Assembly: GCA_016704435.1 (NCBI GenBank)
Contig: JADJAB010000001.1
Span: forward strand, 434,001 to 498,000
Source: Rhodobacter sp.
Lineage (GTDB): Bacteria; Pseudomonadota; Alphaproteobacteria; Rhodobacterales; Rhodobacteraceae
Reading direction: 5' to 3'
DNA length: 64,000 nt
Shown: piece after piece, positions 8,916 through 18,346 of the stretch
Layout of the letters: the number at the start of each line of letters is the position of its first letter
Position numbering within the stretch: the first letter of the stretch is position 1
Position numbers and translations under genes: made by a program
Notes under the pieces: generated by a model
Told to the model about the DNA's origin: nothing
The model's input: only the letters and a program-made list of their open reading frames with translations
Databases searched by the model: none

Positions 8916-9695
8916 TCATACCCGCAGCGGGCGTCCTTCGACGAAGTGGCCGTAGAGCGTGGTCAGGATCGACACGCCGACCATGCCGACGAACCATTGC
9001 ACCATGCCATTTACCACGATAGCGGGCAGCGAGAACGGGTCGGTGAACGCCAGACTCGCCAGATACTGCAGCCCGATGCTGAAGGCGACAAGGATCACGG
9101 CAAGGATCAGGATGGTTCCGGTCTGGCCCCGCGTCGCCTCCCAGCCCTTGAACAGCGGCATTCCCGGCTCCAGCGCCACGCCGGGCAGAACCGATGACAG
9201 CCGTAGCCCGATCACCGCCAGCGGCAGATAGACCACCAGGGCGAACAGCCCAAGCGCGAAAATGGCCGCGCCACCGGACGTCGCCTTTACCAGCATCGGC
9301 CCGATCAGCATTCCCGCGACCATGCCCAGCGGCACAGCCACCACCATCAGCAGCAGCGTGATCAGGATCGACTTGCCCAGATAGCCCAGCATCCGGTCCA
9401 CCCGCAGCGGAGGCACCACACTGGCCTCTTCCTCCAAGAGCACAAAACGGTGCCAGCCCACCGCGATCCACAGCCAGGTCACCAGCAGCACGATCCAGAC
9501 GATGACCATCCGGCCCCACTGAAATGCGCCGGTCTGCATCATCCGCATCATGGTTTCCTGATCGACCATCATTTCCTTGCCGATGGTCATCATCACCCCG
9601 ACCTGCACGATGGTCAGCAGCGCCGACACCCGCAGCGCGCCGCCAAGGTTGCCGAACACCTGCCGGAACGAGTGAACGAAGATCTGCCAGCCCAT
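8916..9695 (-). CDS. integral membrane protein, Yip1-like
   Basis: A 259-residue protein with about five or six hydrophobic segments (near residues 25-42, 66-88, 105-130, 140-165, 190-215 and 225-245) and no catalytic motif. The overall pattern resembles small YIP1-family or DUF-type inner membrane proteins of Rhodobacteraceae, but I cannot name a function. The ATG at complement 9695 follows CGGGGAGGCATC, a good ribosome site; an in-frame ATG 12 codons earlier has none. It lies between ilvA and argG, 38 bases from ilvA and divergent from argG. Confidence 0.75.
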   Translation of the reverse strand: MGWQIFVHSFRQVFGNLGGALRVSALLTIVQVGVMMTIGKEMMVDQETMMRMMQTGAFQWGRMVIVWIVLLVTWLWIAVGWHRFVLLEEEASVVPPLRVDRMLGYLGKSILITLLLMVVAVPLGMVAGMLIGPMLVKATSGGAAIFALGLFALVVYLPLAVIGLRLSSVLPGVALEPGMPLFKGWEATRGQTGTILILAVILVAFSIGLQYLASLAFTDPFSLPAIVVNGMVQWFVGMVGVSILTTLYGHFVEGRPLRV

Positions 9696-9824
9696 GATGC
9701 CTCCCCGGGATTGTTCGGCGCATTGATTCATCGGCGCGCGCAGACGTCAAGCTTTCCCTGCCGCATCCTTGCCCTTCCCCGGCTTTCCCGGTAATCGCCT
9801 GCGAAACCGGGACGGAGCCTTGCG

Positions 9825-11057
9825 ATGCAAAAGCCGAAGAAAGTGGTGCTGGCCTATTCGGGCGGCCTTGATACCTCGATCATCCTGAAATGGCTGCAGA
9901 CCGAGTACGGCTGCGAGGTGATCACCTTCACCGCCGACCTGGGCCAGGGCGAAGAGCTGGAGCCGGCGCGCAAGAAGGCCGAGCTGATGGGGATCGCGCC
10001 CGAAAACATCCACATCATGGATGTGCGCGAGGAATTCGTCCGTGATTTCGTCTTTCCGATGTTCCGGGCCAATGCGTTGTATGAGGGCCTTTATCTTCTG
10101 GGCACCTCGATCGCCCGGCCGCTGATCTCCAAGCATCTGGTCGAACTGGCGCATGAGCACGGCGCCGATGCCGTGGCCCATGGCGCCACCGGAAAAGGCA
10201 ACGATCAGGTGCGGTTCGAGCTGTCGGCCGCGGCCCTGGATCCTGCCATCAGGGTCATCGCCCCCTGGCGGCTGTGGGATCTGACCAGCCGCACCAAACT
10301 GCTGGAATTTGCCGAAGCGAACCAGATTCCGATCGCCAAGGACAAGCGCGGCGAGGCGCCTTTCAGCGTTGACGCCAACCTTCTGCACACCTCCTCCGAA
10401 GGCAAGGTGCTGGAAGACCCCGCCAAAGAGGCACCCGATTTCGTATTGCAGCGCGTGACTCCGCCCGAGCAGGCGCCGGACAAGGCCGAGATGGTGGAAA
10501 TCACCTTTGAGCGCGGCGATGCCGTTGCCATCAACGGCAAGAAGATGTCGCCCGCCACCATCCTGGCCACGCTGAACGACATTGGCGGCAAGCATGGTGT
10601 CGGCATCCTCGATCTGGTCGAGAACCGCTTTGTCGGCATGAAATCACGCGGCGTCTATGAAACCCCCGGCGGCACCATCCTGCTTGAGGCGCATCGCGGT
10701 ATCGAACAGATCACGCTGGATGCCGGCGCGGGGCATCTGAAGGACTCGATCATGCCGCGCTATGCGGAACTGATCTACAACGGCTTCTGGTTCTCGCCCG
10801 AGCGCGAGGCGCTGCAGGCGCTGATCGACAAGACGCAGGAACATGTCTCCGGCACCGTTCGGGTCAAGCTTTACAAGGGCTCCGCCCGCACCGTGGCGCG
10901 CTGGTCGGACCATTCGCTGTACAGCGAGGCGCATGTGACCTTTGAAGAAGACGCCGGCGCCTATGACCAGAAGGACGCCGAAGGCTTCATCCGGCTGAAT
11001 GGCCTGCGCCTGCGCCTGATCGCCACCCGCAACGCCCGCGTGGCGAAGAAGGGCTGA
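9825..11057 (+). CDS. argG: argininosuccinate synthase
   Basis: A 410-residue cytoplasmic enzyme that joins citrulline and aspartate with ATP in arginine synthesis. The P-loop of the N-type ATP pyrophosphatase family is at the start (VLAYSGGLDTSIIL, residues ~8-21), followed by the aspartate/citrulline-binding region VAHGATGKGNDQVRFEL and the C-terminal SLYSEAHVTFEED. Length and order match the common class of the family. GGAG precedes the ATG by nine bases. It stands alone between the membrane protein (divergent) and the GNAT gene (convergent). Confidence 0.96.
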   Translation: MQKPKKVVLAYSGGLDTSIILKWLQTEYGCEVITFTADLGQGEELEPARKKAELMGIAPENIHIMDVREEFVRDFVFPMFRANALYEGLYLLGTSIARPLISKHLVELAHEHGADAVAHGATGKGNDQVRFELSAAALDPAIRVIAPWRLWDLTSRTKLLEFAEANQIPIAKDKRGEAPFSVDANLLHTSSEGKVLEDPAKEAPDFVLQRVTPPEQAPDKAEMVEITFERGDAVAINGKKMSPATILATLNDIGGKHGVGILDLVENRFVGMKSRGVYETPGGTILLEAHRGIEQITLDAGAGHLKDSIMPRYAELIYNGFWFSPEREALQALIDKTQEHVSGTVRVKLYKGSARTVARWSDHSLYSEAHVTFEEDAGAYDQKDAEGFIRLNGLRLRLIATRNARVAKKG

Positions 11058-11069
11058 TCGGCGCGGCCG

Positions 11070-11792
11070 TCAGGCTGGCCGGCGCGCCAGAAGATAGGCC
11101 CCCGCCTCGCGGTCGAAACCGGCGATTTCCTCGTGCCGGGCAAAGGCCTCGGTCAGTGCGGCGCGCTGGCGCAAGCGTTCGTCCAGGGCGCGCTCGGGTG
11201 CCGCCGACAGCAGCCCGGCGAAGTCTGCCGGGATGGCGATCCGTCCGACGATCCGCCCGTCTTCTGGCGCCGTGGCCTTTCCCAGTGCGCGCGCCGCGAC
11301 GGCAGGGGCAAGCAGATGCCAATCGGCCAGCAACCGGTCGGATGGGGCGCCGGCGTTGATCCCGGCCATGTCGCCGTAATAGTCGGGATAGTAGACATGC
11401 GCTGTGGCCCCCAGGCTGCCGATGTTCAGCCGCGCATTCGGCAGGCGCAGCGGATCGAAGGTCCAGCGAACCAGATCGATCCCGCGCGCCAGGCACCAGT
11501 CGCGCTGATACCATTTCAGCCGGACGCCAAGGCGAAACCCGCGCGCCTCGGGCAGGACGGCAAGGCGGTGCGAGTGCTGGATGGCGGGGTCGCGGGTGGG
11601 AAAGGCGAAGATGTAGCCCAACAGAAGGTCACCCTGAAAAGCGCCGGCGCATAGGCCGCCTTCGTGCTGGATCACCATCATCAGATCGGCGGGGTCGGGG
11701 GCGTCGCCCTCGCCCCAGACCGCGCGCTGCAGGGCCTCGGCCTCAAGAAACTCGGCCATGCCGCTCAGGTCGCGCAATACCAGACCGGTCAT
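11070..11792 (-). CDS. GNAT-fold acyltransferase, probable N-succinyltransferase
   Basis: A 240-residue protein of the COG3375 GNAT type; the acyl-CoA-binding signature region is LPEARGFRLGVRLKWYQ, where Q/R-x-x-G-x-G/A of the family is modified to RGFRLG. Members found beside an enolase-superfamily N-succinylamino-acid racemase succinylate D-amino acids, which the racemase then epimerises; that role follows here from the neighbour. Its ATG overlaps the racemase stop as ATGA, so the pair is coupled. No desuccinylase is visible in the window, so the third step of the known route would have to come from elsewhere. Confidence 0.72.
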   Translation of the reverse strand: MTGLVLRDLSGMAEFLEAEALQRAVWGEGDAPDPADLMMVIQHEGGLCAGAFQGDLLLGYIFAFPTRDPAIQHSHRLAVLPEARGFRLGVRLKWYQRDWCLARGIDLVRWTFDPLRLPNARLNIGSLGATAHVYYPDYYGDMAGINAGAPSDRLLADWHLLAPAVAARALGKATAPEDGRIVGRIAIPADFAGLLSAAPERALDERLRQRAALTEAFARHEEIAGFDREAGAYLLARRPA

Positions 11793-12943
11793 CCGCCGAA
11801 CCTCTGGATCGCGTGGCTGACGGTGGCAAGGAAGTCATGGTCCAGCGTCACGCCGATGCCGGGGCCGGCGGGCACGGGCATCCGGCCGCCGGTGGTCTCC
11901 AGCCGCTCGACGATGATGTCGCGGTGGAAATAGCGGCTGGCCGATGAGGTATCGCCCGGCTTGCGAAAGTTGGGCAGGGTGGACAGGTGGATGTTGTGCG
12001 CCCGCCCGACGCCGCTTTCCAGCATGCCGCCGCACCAGACCGGCACGTCGAAGGCGGCGCAAAGATCGTGGATCACCACCGAATGCGCATGGCCGCCCGA
12101 CCGCCCGACCTTGATGTTGATCACCCGCGCCGCATCGGTCTGCAGCGCCTTGCGGGCATGGGCGGGGGTGCGGATCGATTCGTCCAGGCAGATCGGCGTC
12201 TTCATCCGCGACTGCAGGACGGCATGGTCGTGGATGTCATCCCAGGCCAGCGGCTGTTCGATGTAGTCGAGGGCGAAATCGTCCAGCGCCACCAGCAGGG
12301 CCGTATCGGCCAGTGTGTAGTCGCAGTTCGCGTCGACCGTCAGATGGGCGCCCGGGAAAGCCTCGCGGACTGCGCGGACCAGGGCCAGGTCATGGCCCTG
12401 CCTGATCTTCAGCTTGATCCGCTTGTAGCCCTGATCAAGATGGCTCTGCACCCGGTCCAGCGTGTTTTCCACCGTGCCGATCCCCAGCGAGACGCCAACG
12501 TCGATGGCGCTTCCCTCGCCGCCCAGCACGGTCTGCAGCGGTAGCGACAGCGACCGCGCCCAGAGATCCCAGAACGCCATCTCGACGCAGGCCCGCGCCA
12601 TATGGTTGCCGCGCCAGGGCGCAAGGTGCCGCGCAAGCGCCTGCGGGTTGGCGAAGCTCTTGCCGATCAGGTCCGGCAGCAGCACATTTGACAGAAAATC
12701 CATCGCGCCTGCGGTGGTTTCCTCCAGATAATCCGGCAGCGGGTCCATGACCGCTTCGGCCACACCTTCCAGATCGCCGGAAAACAGGCGCACCAGCGGG
12801 AACAGCTTTTCGTGCATGGTGCCGGTGGCGATGGTGAAGGGGGTAATCAGCGGCAGGCGGACCAAGCGCAGTTCGGCCGCGTCAATGGTCAGCGGCGATC
12901 GCACGCCTGCTTCAGTGCCATGGTCGACATCCCCGTTCCGCAT
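11789..12943 (-). CDS. enolase-superfamily N-succinylamino-acid racemase / o-succinylbenzoate synthase-like
   Basis: About 384 residues of the muconate-lactonising subgroup. Catalytic features: KLKI lysines (YKRIKLKIRQG), metal ligands in VDANCDY, YIEQPL and CLDES, and the second acid/base lysine in NIKVGRSGG. The C-terminal block VWCGGMLESGVGRAHN followed by LPNFRKPGDTSSASRYF is the signature of the OSBS/NSAR family, not of dipeptide epimerases. With no menaquinone genes here and a GNAT partner coupled downstream, racemisation of N-succinylamino acids is the better reading. ATG at complement 12943 is assumed; a TTG at 12994 would add 17 residues without family similarity. Confidence 0.82.
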   Translation of the reverse strand: MRNGDVDHGTEAGVRSPLTIDAAELRLVRLPLITPFTIATGTMHEKLFPLVRLFSGDLEGVAEAVMDPLPDYLEETTAGAMDFLSNVLLPDLIGKSFANPQALARHLAPWRGNHMARACVEMAFWDLWARSLSLPLQTVLGGEGSAIDVGVSLGIGTVENTLDRVQSHLDQGYKRIKLKIRQGHDLALVRAVREAFPGAHLTVDANCDYTLADTALLVALDDFALDYIEQPLAWDDIHDHAVLQSRMKTPICLDESIRTPAHARKALQTDAARVINIKVGRSGGHAHSVVIHDLCAAFDVPVWCGGMLESGVGRAHNIHLSTLPNFRKPGDTSSASRYFHRDIIVERLETTGGRMPVPAGPGIGVTLDHDFLATVSHAIQRFGG

Positions 12944-12987
12944 GGATTCGGTCACGCAGGCGCAAGCCTCTCCCGCATAACAGTAAT

Positions 12988-13017
12988 CTTTCAAGATTGA
13001 CTGAAAGGCATCTTTCT
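12988..13017. promoter_or_regulatory. possible RpiR operator: three CTTTCA/TGAAAG half-sites
   Basis: In the divergent gap between the racemase and the RpiR gene lie CTTTCA (12988-12993), its exact complement TGAAAG (13002-13007) and CTTTCT (13012-13017). The first two form a perfect 6-base inverted repeat with an 8-base spacer, the last two a 5-base repeat with a 4-base spacer. Position and symmetry fit an operator for the adjacent regulator; binding is inferred. Confidence 0.4.
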
Positions 13018-13070
13018 GTCACGGTCGCACTATCCGGCCAGACGGTTTTCGGCACTGCCAGGGGGGCGGG

Positions 13071-13970
13071 TTGGACGACACGACGACAGCGCCAGTTTCG
13101 CGTGCCGACCTGCGTGGGCGGCTTGAGGCAAGCCTGCGTGACTCCACGCCGGCCACTCAGGCGCTGGCCGCCTACTTCCTTTCGCACCTGAAGGACCTGC
13201 CTTTCGATACCGCGGCGACAGTGGCCGTCAAGACGGGCCTCAGCGAGGCGACGGTGGGCCGGTTCTGCCGCGCGCTGGGCTATCGCAATTTCAAGGAGGT
13301 GAAGGCGGCAATCCAGGCCGATCTGGGCGGCAAGGCCTGGCTGATCGGCGAACGGTTGCAGGATCTGGCCAAGCGGCTGAAATCCGGGTCGGAAGAGGTG
13401 ATGCGCGGGATGCAGCGGGAATTCGCCGCCATCGCCGCCAATTACGAGACCGCCGCGACGCCCGAATTCGCCCGCGCGGTGGCCCGGCTGGCGCGTTGTC
13501 CGCAGGTCTTTGTCGCCGGTTTCCAGACCGAACGCGGCCATGGTCAGTTCCTGTCGCACGGGCTGCAGTACCTGCGCCCCGGCGTCCAGCTTCTGGACCA
13601 GAGCGCGGGCAACTTCGCCGAAGTGCTTCTGGCCGCGCCGGGCGAGGCCTGTCTGGTGCTGATCGACGGCCGACGTTATTCGCGGCTGACCCGGACGCTG
13701 GCGATGCAGGCGCGCGACCGCGGAATTCCGGTGACGCTGATCACCGATCCCTATTGCCCCTGGGCGCACGATGTCGCCGACGAGGCCTTCGTCGTTCAGA
13801 CCGATTTCAACCAGTTCTGGGACGCGACTTCGGCGATGTCATCTCTGATCGGGTTGATCGTGAACGGCGTCTTCGCCGAGCTTGGCCCCGAGGTGGAAGC
13901 CAGGATGAATCGCGTCTCTTCGCTTTACAACGACTTCACCGGACATGCGGGCGACCCTGCGGCCGACTGA
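13071..13970 (+). CDS. RpiR/MurR-family transcription regulator
   Basis: A 299-residue regulator: N-terminal HTH_6 domain (residues ~10-85; TQALAAYFLSHLKDL and SEATVGRFCRALGYRNFKEVK) and a C-terminal SIS sugar-isomerase-like domain from ~125 (VFVAGFQTERGHGQFLSH). The start is a TTG with AGGGGGGCGGG directly upstream. It is divergent from the racemase/GNAT pair and is followed after 32 bases by the Dpp-type transporter, so it most likely controls both sides. RpiR proteins here usually sense a phosphorylated or amino-sugar-like ligand, but peptide-linked members exist; the effector is not predictable. Confidence 0.87.
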   Translation: MDDTTTAPVSRADLRGRLEASLRDSTPATQALAAYFLSHLKDLPFDTAATVAVKTGLSEATVGRFCRALGYRNFKEVKAAIQADLGGKAWLIGERLQDLAKRLKSGSEEVMRGMQREFAAIAANYETAATPEFARAVARLARCPQVFVAGFQTERGHGQFLSHGLQYLRPGVQLLDQSAGNFAEVLLAAPGEACLVLIDGRRYSRLTRTLAMQARDRGIPVTLITDPYCPWAHDVADEAFVVQTDFNQFWDATSAMSSLIGLIVNGVFAELGPEVEARMNRVSSLYNDFTGHAGDPAAD

Positions 13971-14002
13971 AATAAACCACGGACCAACAACAGGAGAGGA
14001 CC

Positions 14003-15578
14003 ATGTTTCCGACGCTCAAAAGCACCCGATGGCCTGCCAGCCTTTGCGCCGCCGCCCTTCTGCCGCTGCCCTTGCTGGCGGAGGCCGTCTTTGTCCTGGG
14101 CACCAACGAGTTGGGCATTCCCAACTACAACCCGATCACAGCCGTCAACACCAACGCCGTCGTTCCCGATGATCTACGACACGCTGGTCGAACAGGACGC
14201 CGATCTGAGCTTTCATCCGCATCTGGCGGAAAGCTGGGAAGAGTCGCCCGATGGCCTGTCCTGGGTGTTTCACCTGAAACCGGGCGTGACCTTCCACAAC
14301 GGCAAGCCCTTCAACGCGCAAGCCGTGGTCAAATGGCTGGAGATGTTCCGGACATCCAGAGATCCTTCCTACATGACCGACGCGATCGACAAGGTCGAGG
14401 CGGTCGATGACCTGACAGTCAAATTCGTGATGAAGCACCCCGATCCGAACATCCTTTACAACCTGTCGTCCAGCTTTATGGGTGTTCCTGACCCCGATCT
14501 GGTGGCGGAACTGGGCGAAGACTATGGCATCACCGAAGCCGTGGGCACCGGCCCGTTCAAGCTGGAAAGCTTCACCCTGGGCCAGGAAACGGTTCTGGTG
14601 CGGAACGACGACCTACGCCTGGGCCTCGCCCCTTTCGCCAATCAGGGCCGCCAAAGATCAAGAAGCTGACCTTCCGCGAAATCGCCGAAGATTCGACGGC
14701 CTTCCTGGAACTGAAGACCGGCGGCGTCGATGCGCTTCTATCCTTGCCCACCGACTATCTTGGTGAAATCGGGGCTGAACCAAAGCCTGGCCTGGCCAAG
14801 ATTCGCGGGGCAGGAAGTCTACTACATGCCGATCAACGTGACCAAGGAACCGTTCACCGACATCCGCGTGCGCCAGGCCGCGGCGCTGGCGATCAACCAG
14901 AAAGAAATCCTGGAAAACGTCTTTGCCAACTATGGGGCGGTTGCCAACAATTTCCTGATCTCGGCCCTGCCGGAATCGAAAATCGAACCGGCGTCATCAG
15001 CTATGATCCGGACAAGGCCAACGCCCTGCTGGACGAGGCAGCGGGCTGGGTCATGGGCGCCGACGGCGTGCGGGCCAAGGATGGCAAGCGGCTGTCGGTC
15101 TCGCTCTGGACGCAAAGCGACAGCGTGTTCCGCCGCCTGACCGAAGTCGTGCAGGCGCAAGCTGAAGGCGGTGGGGATCGAAGCCACCATCACCACCTTC
15201 GACAGCTCAACCATCCGCGACCAATACAAGACCGGCGAACAGCAGCTTGCCGTGCGGTCCTATTTCTGGAGCAACGCCGACATTGTCGACTGGTTCTTCG
15301 GTGCCGATCGGTTGGGCTATCCGAACGTCTCGATGTTCAACGATCCGAAGGCCGAGGAGCTGCGCGCCAAAGCGATGGCCGGATCCGCAACGCAGGCCGA
15401 GCGGGTGAAGAACTTCACCGCCTATCATCAATATGTCACCAGCCAGTTCCCCTATGCGCCGATCTACCAGCCGGAACAGAACATGGCCTACAACAAGGAC
15501 CGTATCGTGATGCCAGACGTGATCCACGGCACCTCGATTACCGGCACGGTGATGCTTGACGTCAGCGTGAAGGAATAA
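14003..15578 (+). pseudogene. DppA-like peptide ABC transporter binding protein, frameshifted
   Basis: A family 5 (DppA/OppA) solute-binding protein of about 520 residues with a signal peptide (SLCAAALLPLPLLAEA). The protein signal is continuous but moves between frames near 14,160, 14,615-14,655, 14,798, 14,985 and 15,165: TNELGIPNYNPITAVN, then MIYDTLVEQDADLSFHPHLA, then KKLTFREIAEDSTAFLELK, then VYYMPINVTKEPFTDIRVRQ, then NALLDEAAGWVMG, then VSMFNDPKAEELRAKAM. Most breaks fall in short C or G runs. A good ribosome site (GGAGAGGACC) precedes the ATG. It is the first gene of a dppABCDF-mlrC string. Either it is inactivated or the sequence has indel errors; the otherwise undamaged protein favours the latter. 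Confidence 0.8.
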
Positions 15579-15603
15579 GCGCAGAACGGCAGGAGGGCGG
15601 CAG

Positions 15604-16532
15604 ATGCTTGGGCTTCCTGATCAGGCGTGTCCTGCTTCTCCTGCCGGTATTTCTGGCCGTGTCGGCGGTGATCTTTCTGATCCTTCACCTGATCCCCGGC
15701 GACCCGGTCGACAACCTGCTGAAGATCGGCTCCTCCGCGGCCAAGCGGGCCGAGATCGAGGCGCGCTACGGGCTGGACCGCCCGCTGATCGTGCAATACG
15801 GGATCTGGCTTGGCCACCTGGTGCAGGGTGATCTGGGCACCTCGATCGTCACGCGCCGGCCGGTCTCTTCGCTGATCTGGCAAGCCCTGCCGCATTCGCT
15901 GGCCCTTGGCGGCCTGGCCTTCCTGTTTTCCGCGGTCGTCGGCGATCGGGCTGGGGGTCCTGGCGGCGGCCAAGCGGGACCGCTGGCCGGATCAGGCGGT
16001 CATGGGCAGCGTGCTGATCGGCTCAACCTTGCCGTCATTTTGGTTGGGGCTGCTGCTGATCCTTGCCTTTTCCGTGCAGCTGGGTTGGTTTCCGGTATCG
16101 GGCGCGCGGGGATGGGAAAGCCTGGTGCTGCCGGTGCTGACCATCGGGCTGGGCGGCACCGCGCTGGTGGCCCGCGTGACCCGGGTGGCGATGATCGAGG
16201 CGCAGGGCCGCGATTTCGTGTTGCTGCTGCACGCCAAGGGCCTGCCGCCCCGGCGCATCCTGCTGCGCCATGTGCTGCGCCACGCGCTGATCCCGGTGGT
16301 GACGATCCTGGCCCTGCGCATCGGCTGGATCCTGGGCGGGGGCGGTCACGGTGGAATATGTCTTTGCCCGCCCGGCCTGGGATCGACGCTGATCAAGGCG
16401 CTGAACCAGCACGATTACCCGCTGGTGCAGGCCTGCCTTCTGATGCTGGCCATGGCGGTCATGCTGGGCACGCTGATCGGCGACATCCTGCAGGCGCTGA
16501 TGGACCCGCGGGTGCGGGGGGCGATGGCATGA
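15604..16532 (+). pseudogene. DppB-like peptide transporter permease, frameshifted
   Basis: A binding-protein-dependent permease of about 309 residues with six membrane segments, starting MLGFLIRRVLLLLPVF. The typical LIPGDPVDNLL and GDLGTSI regions near the N terminus and the EAA-loop region (HAKGLPPRRILLRHVLRHA) are present. Frame changes occur just after the start (ATGCTTGGG, an extra T), near 15,943 and, as a compensating pair, near 16,340 and 16,375, where an extra G and a missing G flank GGHGGICLCPP in place of the expected membrane helix. Its stop overlaps the next permease start by 4 bases. Confidence 0.8.
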
Positions 16533-17384
16533 CGCCTGGCGTCGCGGTGCGCCCAGTTCCGGCGGGCATTGACCACGCCGAAAGGGCTGCTGTCCGGCCT
16601 CTGGCTTCTTCTCGTGGTTCTTGGCGCGGTCTTCGCGCCGCTGCTGACGCCCTACGACTACGACATCCAGAACCTGCCGAACAGCTTTGCCTCGCCCACG
16701 GCACAGCACTGGCTTGGCACTGACGAATTCGGCCGCGACCTGCTGACCCGGATCCTCTACGGGGCGCGCACATCGCTTTCGGTTTCGGTCACGGCGATCG
16801 GCGTTTCGGTCTTTGCGGGCATGCTTCTGGGTGCAGCGGCGGGGTATTTCGGCGGGCGGTTGGACCGGGCCGTGACCGTGGTCGTCGATCTCAGCTGGTC
16901 GTTTCCGGCGATTCTGGTGGCTCTGATCCTCGTGGCCATCATCGGCCCCGGCGTCACCGGCACGATGGTCGCCATCGGTGTGGCCTACCTTGCCCAGTTC
17001 ACCCGGCTGACACGTGCGCAGATCATGGCGATCCGGTCCGAGACCTATATCGAAGCCGCCCGCAGCCTGGGCGCCAGCGACGGCTTCATCCTGTTTCGCC
17101 ACCTCCTGCCCAACGCCCTGGCGCCGGTGCTGGTGGCCGCGATGCTGGCTACTGGCGACGCCATCATCCTGGAGGCGACGCTGGGCTTTTTCGGCCTCGG
17201 TGCGCAGCCGCCGGTGCCCAGCTGGGGCTCGATGATGTCATCGGGCTCGGCGCTGCTGTTCAAAGCACCGGGGATCATCATCTTTCCCGGCCTTGCCGTC
17301 GCCCTGACCGTGATCGCCATCAACCTCTTCGGTGATGCGCTGATCCGGGCGCTGGACATCAAGACCCGGATCAGGGAGGCCTAG
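16529..17384 (+). CDS. DppC-like peptide transporter permease
   Basis: A partner permease of about 285 residues. Open frame from TTG 16569 reads GLLSGLWLLLVVLGAVFAPL, then HWLGTDEFGRDLLTRILYGAR, the DppC hallmark, and the EAA loop IEAARSLGASDGFILFRHLL. The natural start is probably the ATG at 16529 that overlaps the dppB stop, with one frame change near 16,550; downstream of 16,569 the frame is undamaged. Six hydrophobic segments are visible. It would form the inner membrane channel with the preceding permease. Confidence 0.82.
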
Positions 17385-17386
17385 GG

Positions 17387-18346
17387 GTGCTCTTGTCCGT
17401 CAGCAACCTGTCGGTCCGCATCGGCTCGGTCGAGCCGCTGTCCAACATCAGCTTTGCCTTGGACCGGGGCGAGATCCTGGGGCTGGTCGGTGAAAGCGGG
17501 TCGGGCAAGTCGCTGACGGCGCTGGCAGTCACCGGGCTTCTGCCGTTGATCGGCGGGCGGATTTCAGCCGGCGAGGTGGTCTTTGACGGCACCGATCTGG
17601 TGCCCCTGCCCGAGGCCAGGCTGCGCAGCTATCGCGGCCGCCGCATCGGCTTTGTCACGCAAAACCCGATGACGGCGCTTGATCCGGTGCAGCGGATCGG
17701 CGGGCAGGTGGATGTGGTGTCGCGGCTGCATCTGGGTCTGGCGCCATCAGCCGCCCGTGCCCGCACAGTGGAATTGCTGACCAGCCTGCGCATCCCCGAG
17801 GCCGCGGCAATCTGCGACGCCTATCCGCATCAGCTGTCGGGCGGCATGAAGCAGCGCATCGTTATCGCCATGGCGCTGGCGGGTGAGCCGGACCTGATCA
17901 TCGCGGATGAGCCGACAACCGCGCTGGACGTGACGGTGCAGGCGCAGATCATCCACATTCTGGGCGAGTTGGTGCGCGAACGCGGGCTGGGGCTGGTGCT
18001 GATCACCCATGACATGGGCGTCGTCGCCCAGGTCTGCGACCGGGTGGCAGTGCTTTATGCCGGGCGGCTGGCGGAAACCCGCGATGCCGCCGCACTTTTC
18101 GCGGCTCCCGCGCATCCCTATACCGCCGCGCTGATCGATTGCATCCCGCGCGACGGCATGGCGCCGGGCAGCCTGAGCGGGATTCCAGGCACCGTGCCTT
18201 CGGTTCTGACCTATCCCGCGGGCTGCCGCTTTCACCCGCGCTGCGCAAGCGCCACGGCGGAATGCGCGACACAAACGCCCCGGAACACGCCCTTGCCCGG
18301 GGCGGCAGCTTGCCTGCCATCATCCGCTGGAGCCGCAAATGGCTGA
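17387..18346 (+). CDS. DppD-like peptide transporter ATP-binding protein
   Basis: A 319-residue ATPase: Walker A GESGSGKSLTALAV, signature QLSGGMKQRIVIAMAL, Walker B LIIADEPTTALD, H-loop LITHDMG, and the C-terminal oligopeptide/dipeptide extension with cysteines (CRFHPRCASATAEC). It starts with GTG three bases after the dppC stop. Its last ~20 codons run into the start of the second ATPase gene; the tail LPSSAGAANG is less family-like, so a late frame change is possible. With the next gene it would form the heterodimeric ATPase of the importer. Confidence 0.87.
   Translation: MLLSVSNLSVRIGSVEPLSNISFALDRGEILGLVGESGSGKSLTALAVTGLLPLIGGRISAGEVVFDGTDLVPLPEARLRSYRGRRIGFVTQNPMTALDPVQRIGGQVDVVSRLHLGLAPSAARARTVELLTSLRIPEAAAICDAYPHQLSGGMKQRIVIAMALAGEPDLIIADEPTTALDVTVQAQIIHILGELVRERGLGLVLITHDMGVVAQVCDRVAVLYAGRLAETRDAAALFAAPAHPYTAALIDCIPRDGMAPGSLSGIPGTVPSVLTYPAGCRFHPRCASATAECATQTPRNTPLPGAAACLPSSAGAANG

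Noticed and set aside
11789..12943. Reading the enolase-family gene as a dipeptide epimerase or as menC
   Set aside because: The C-terminal GGMLESG and LPNF...PGDTS text is of the OSBS/NSAR family, and there are no menaquinone genes; the GNAT partner favours NSAR.
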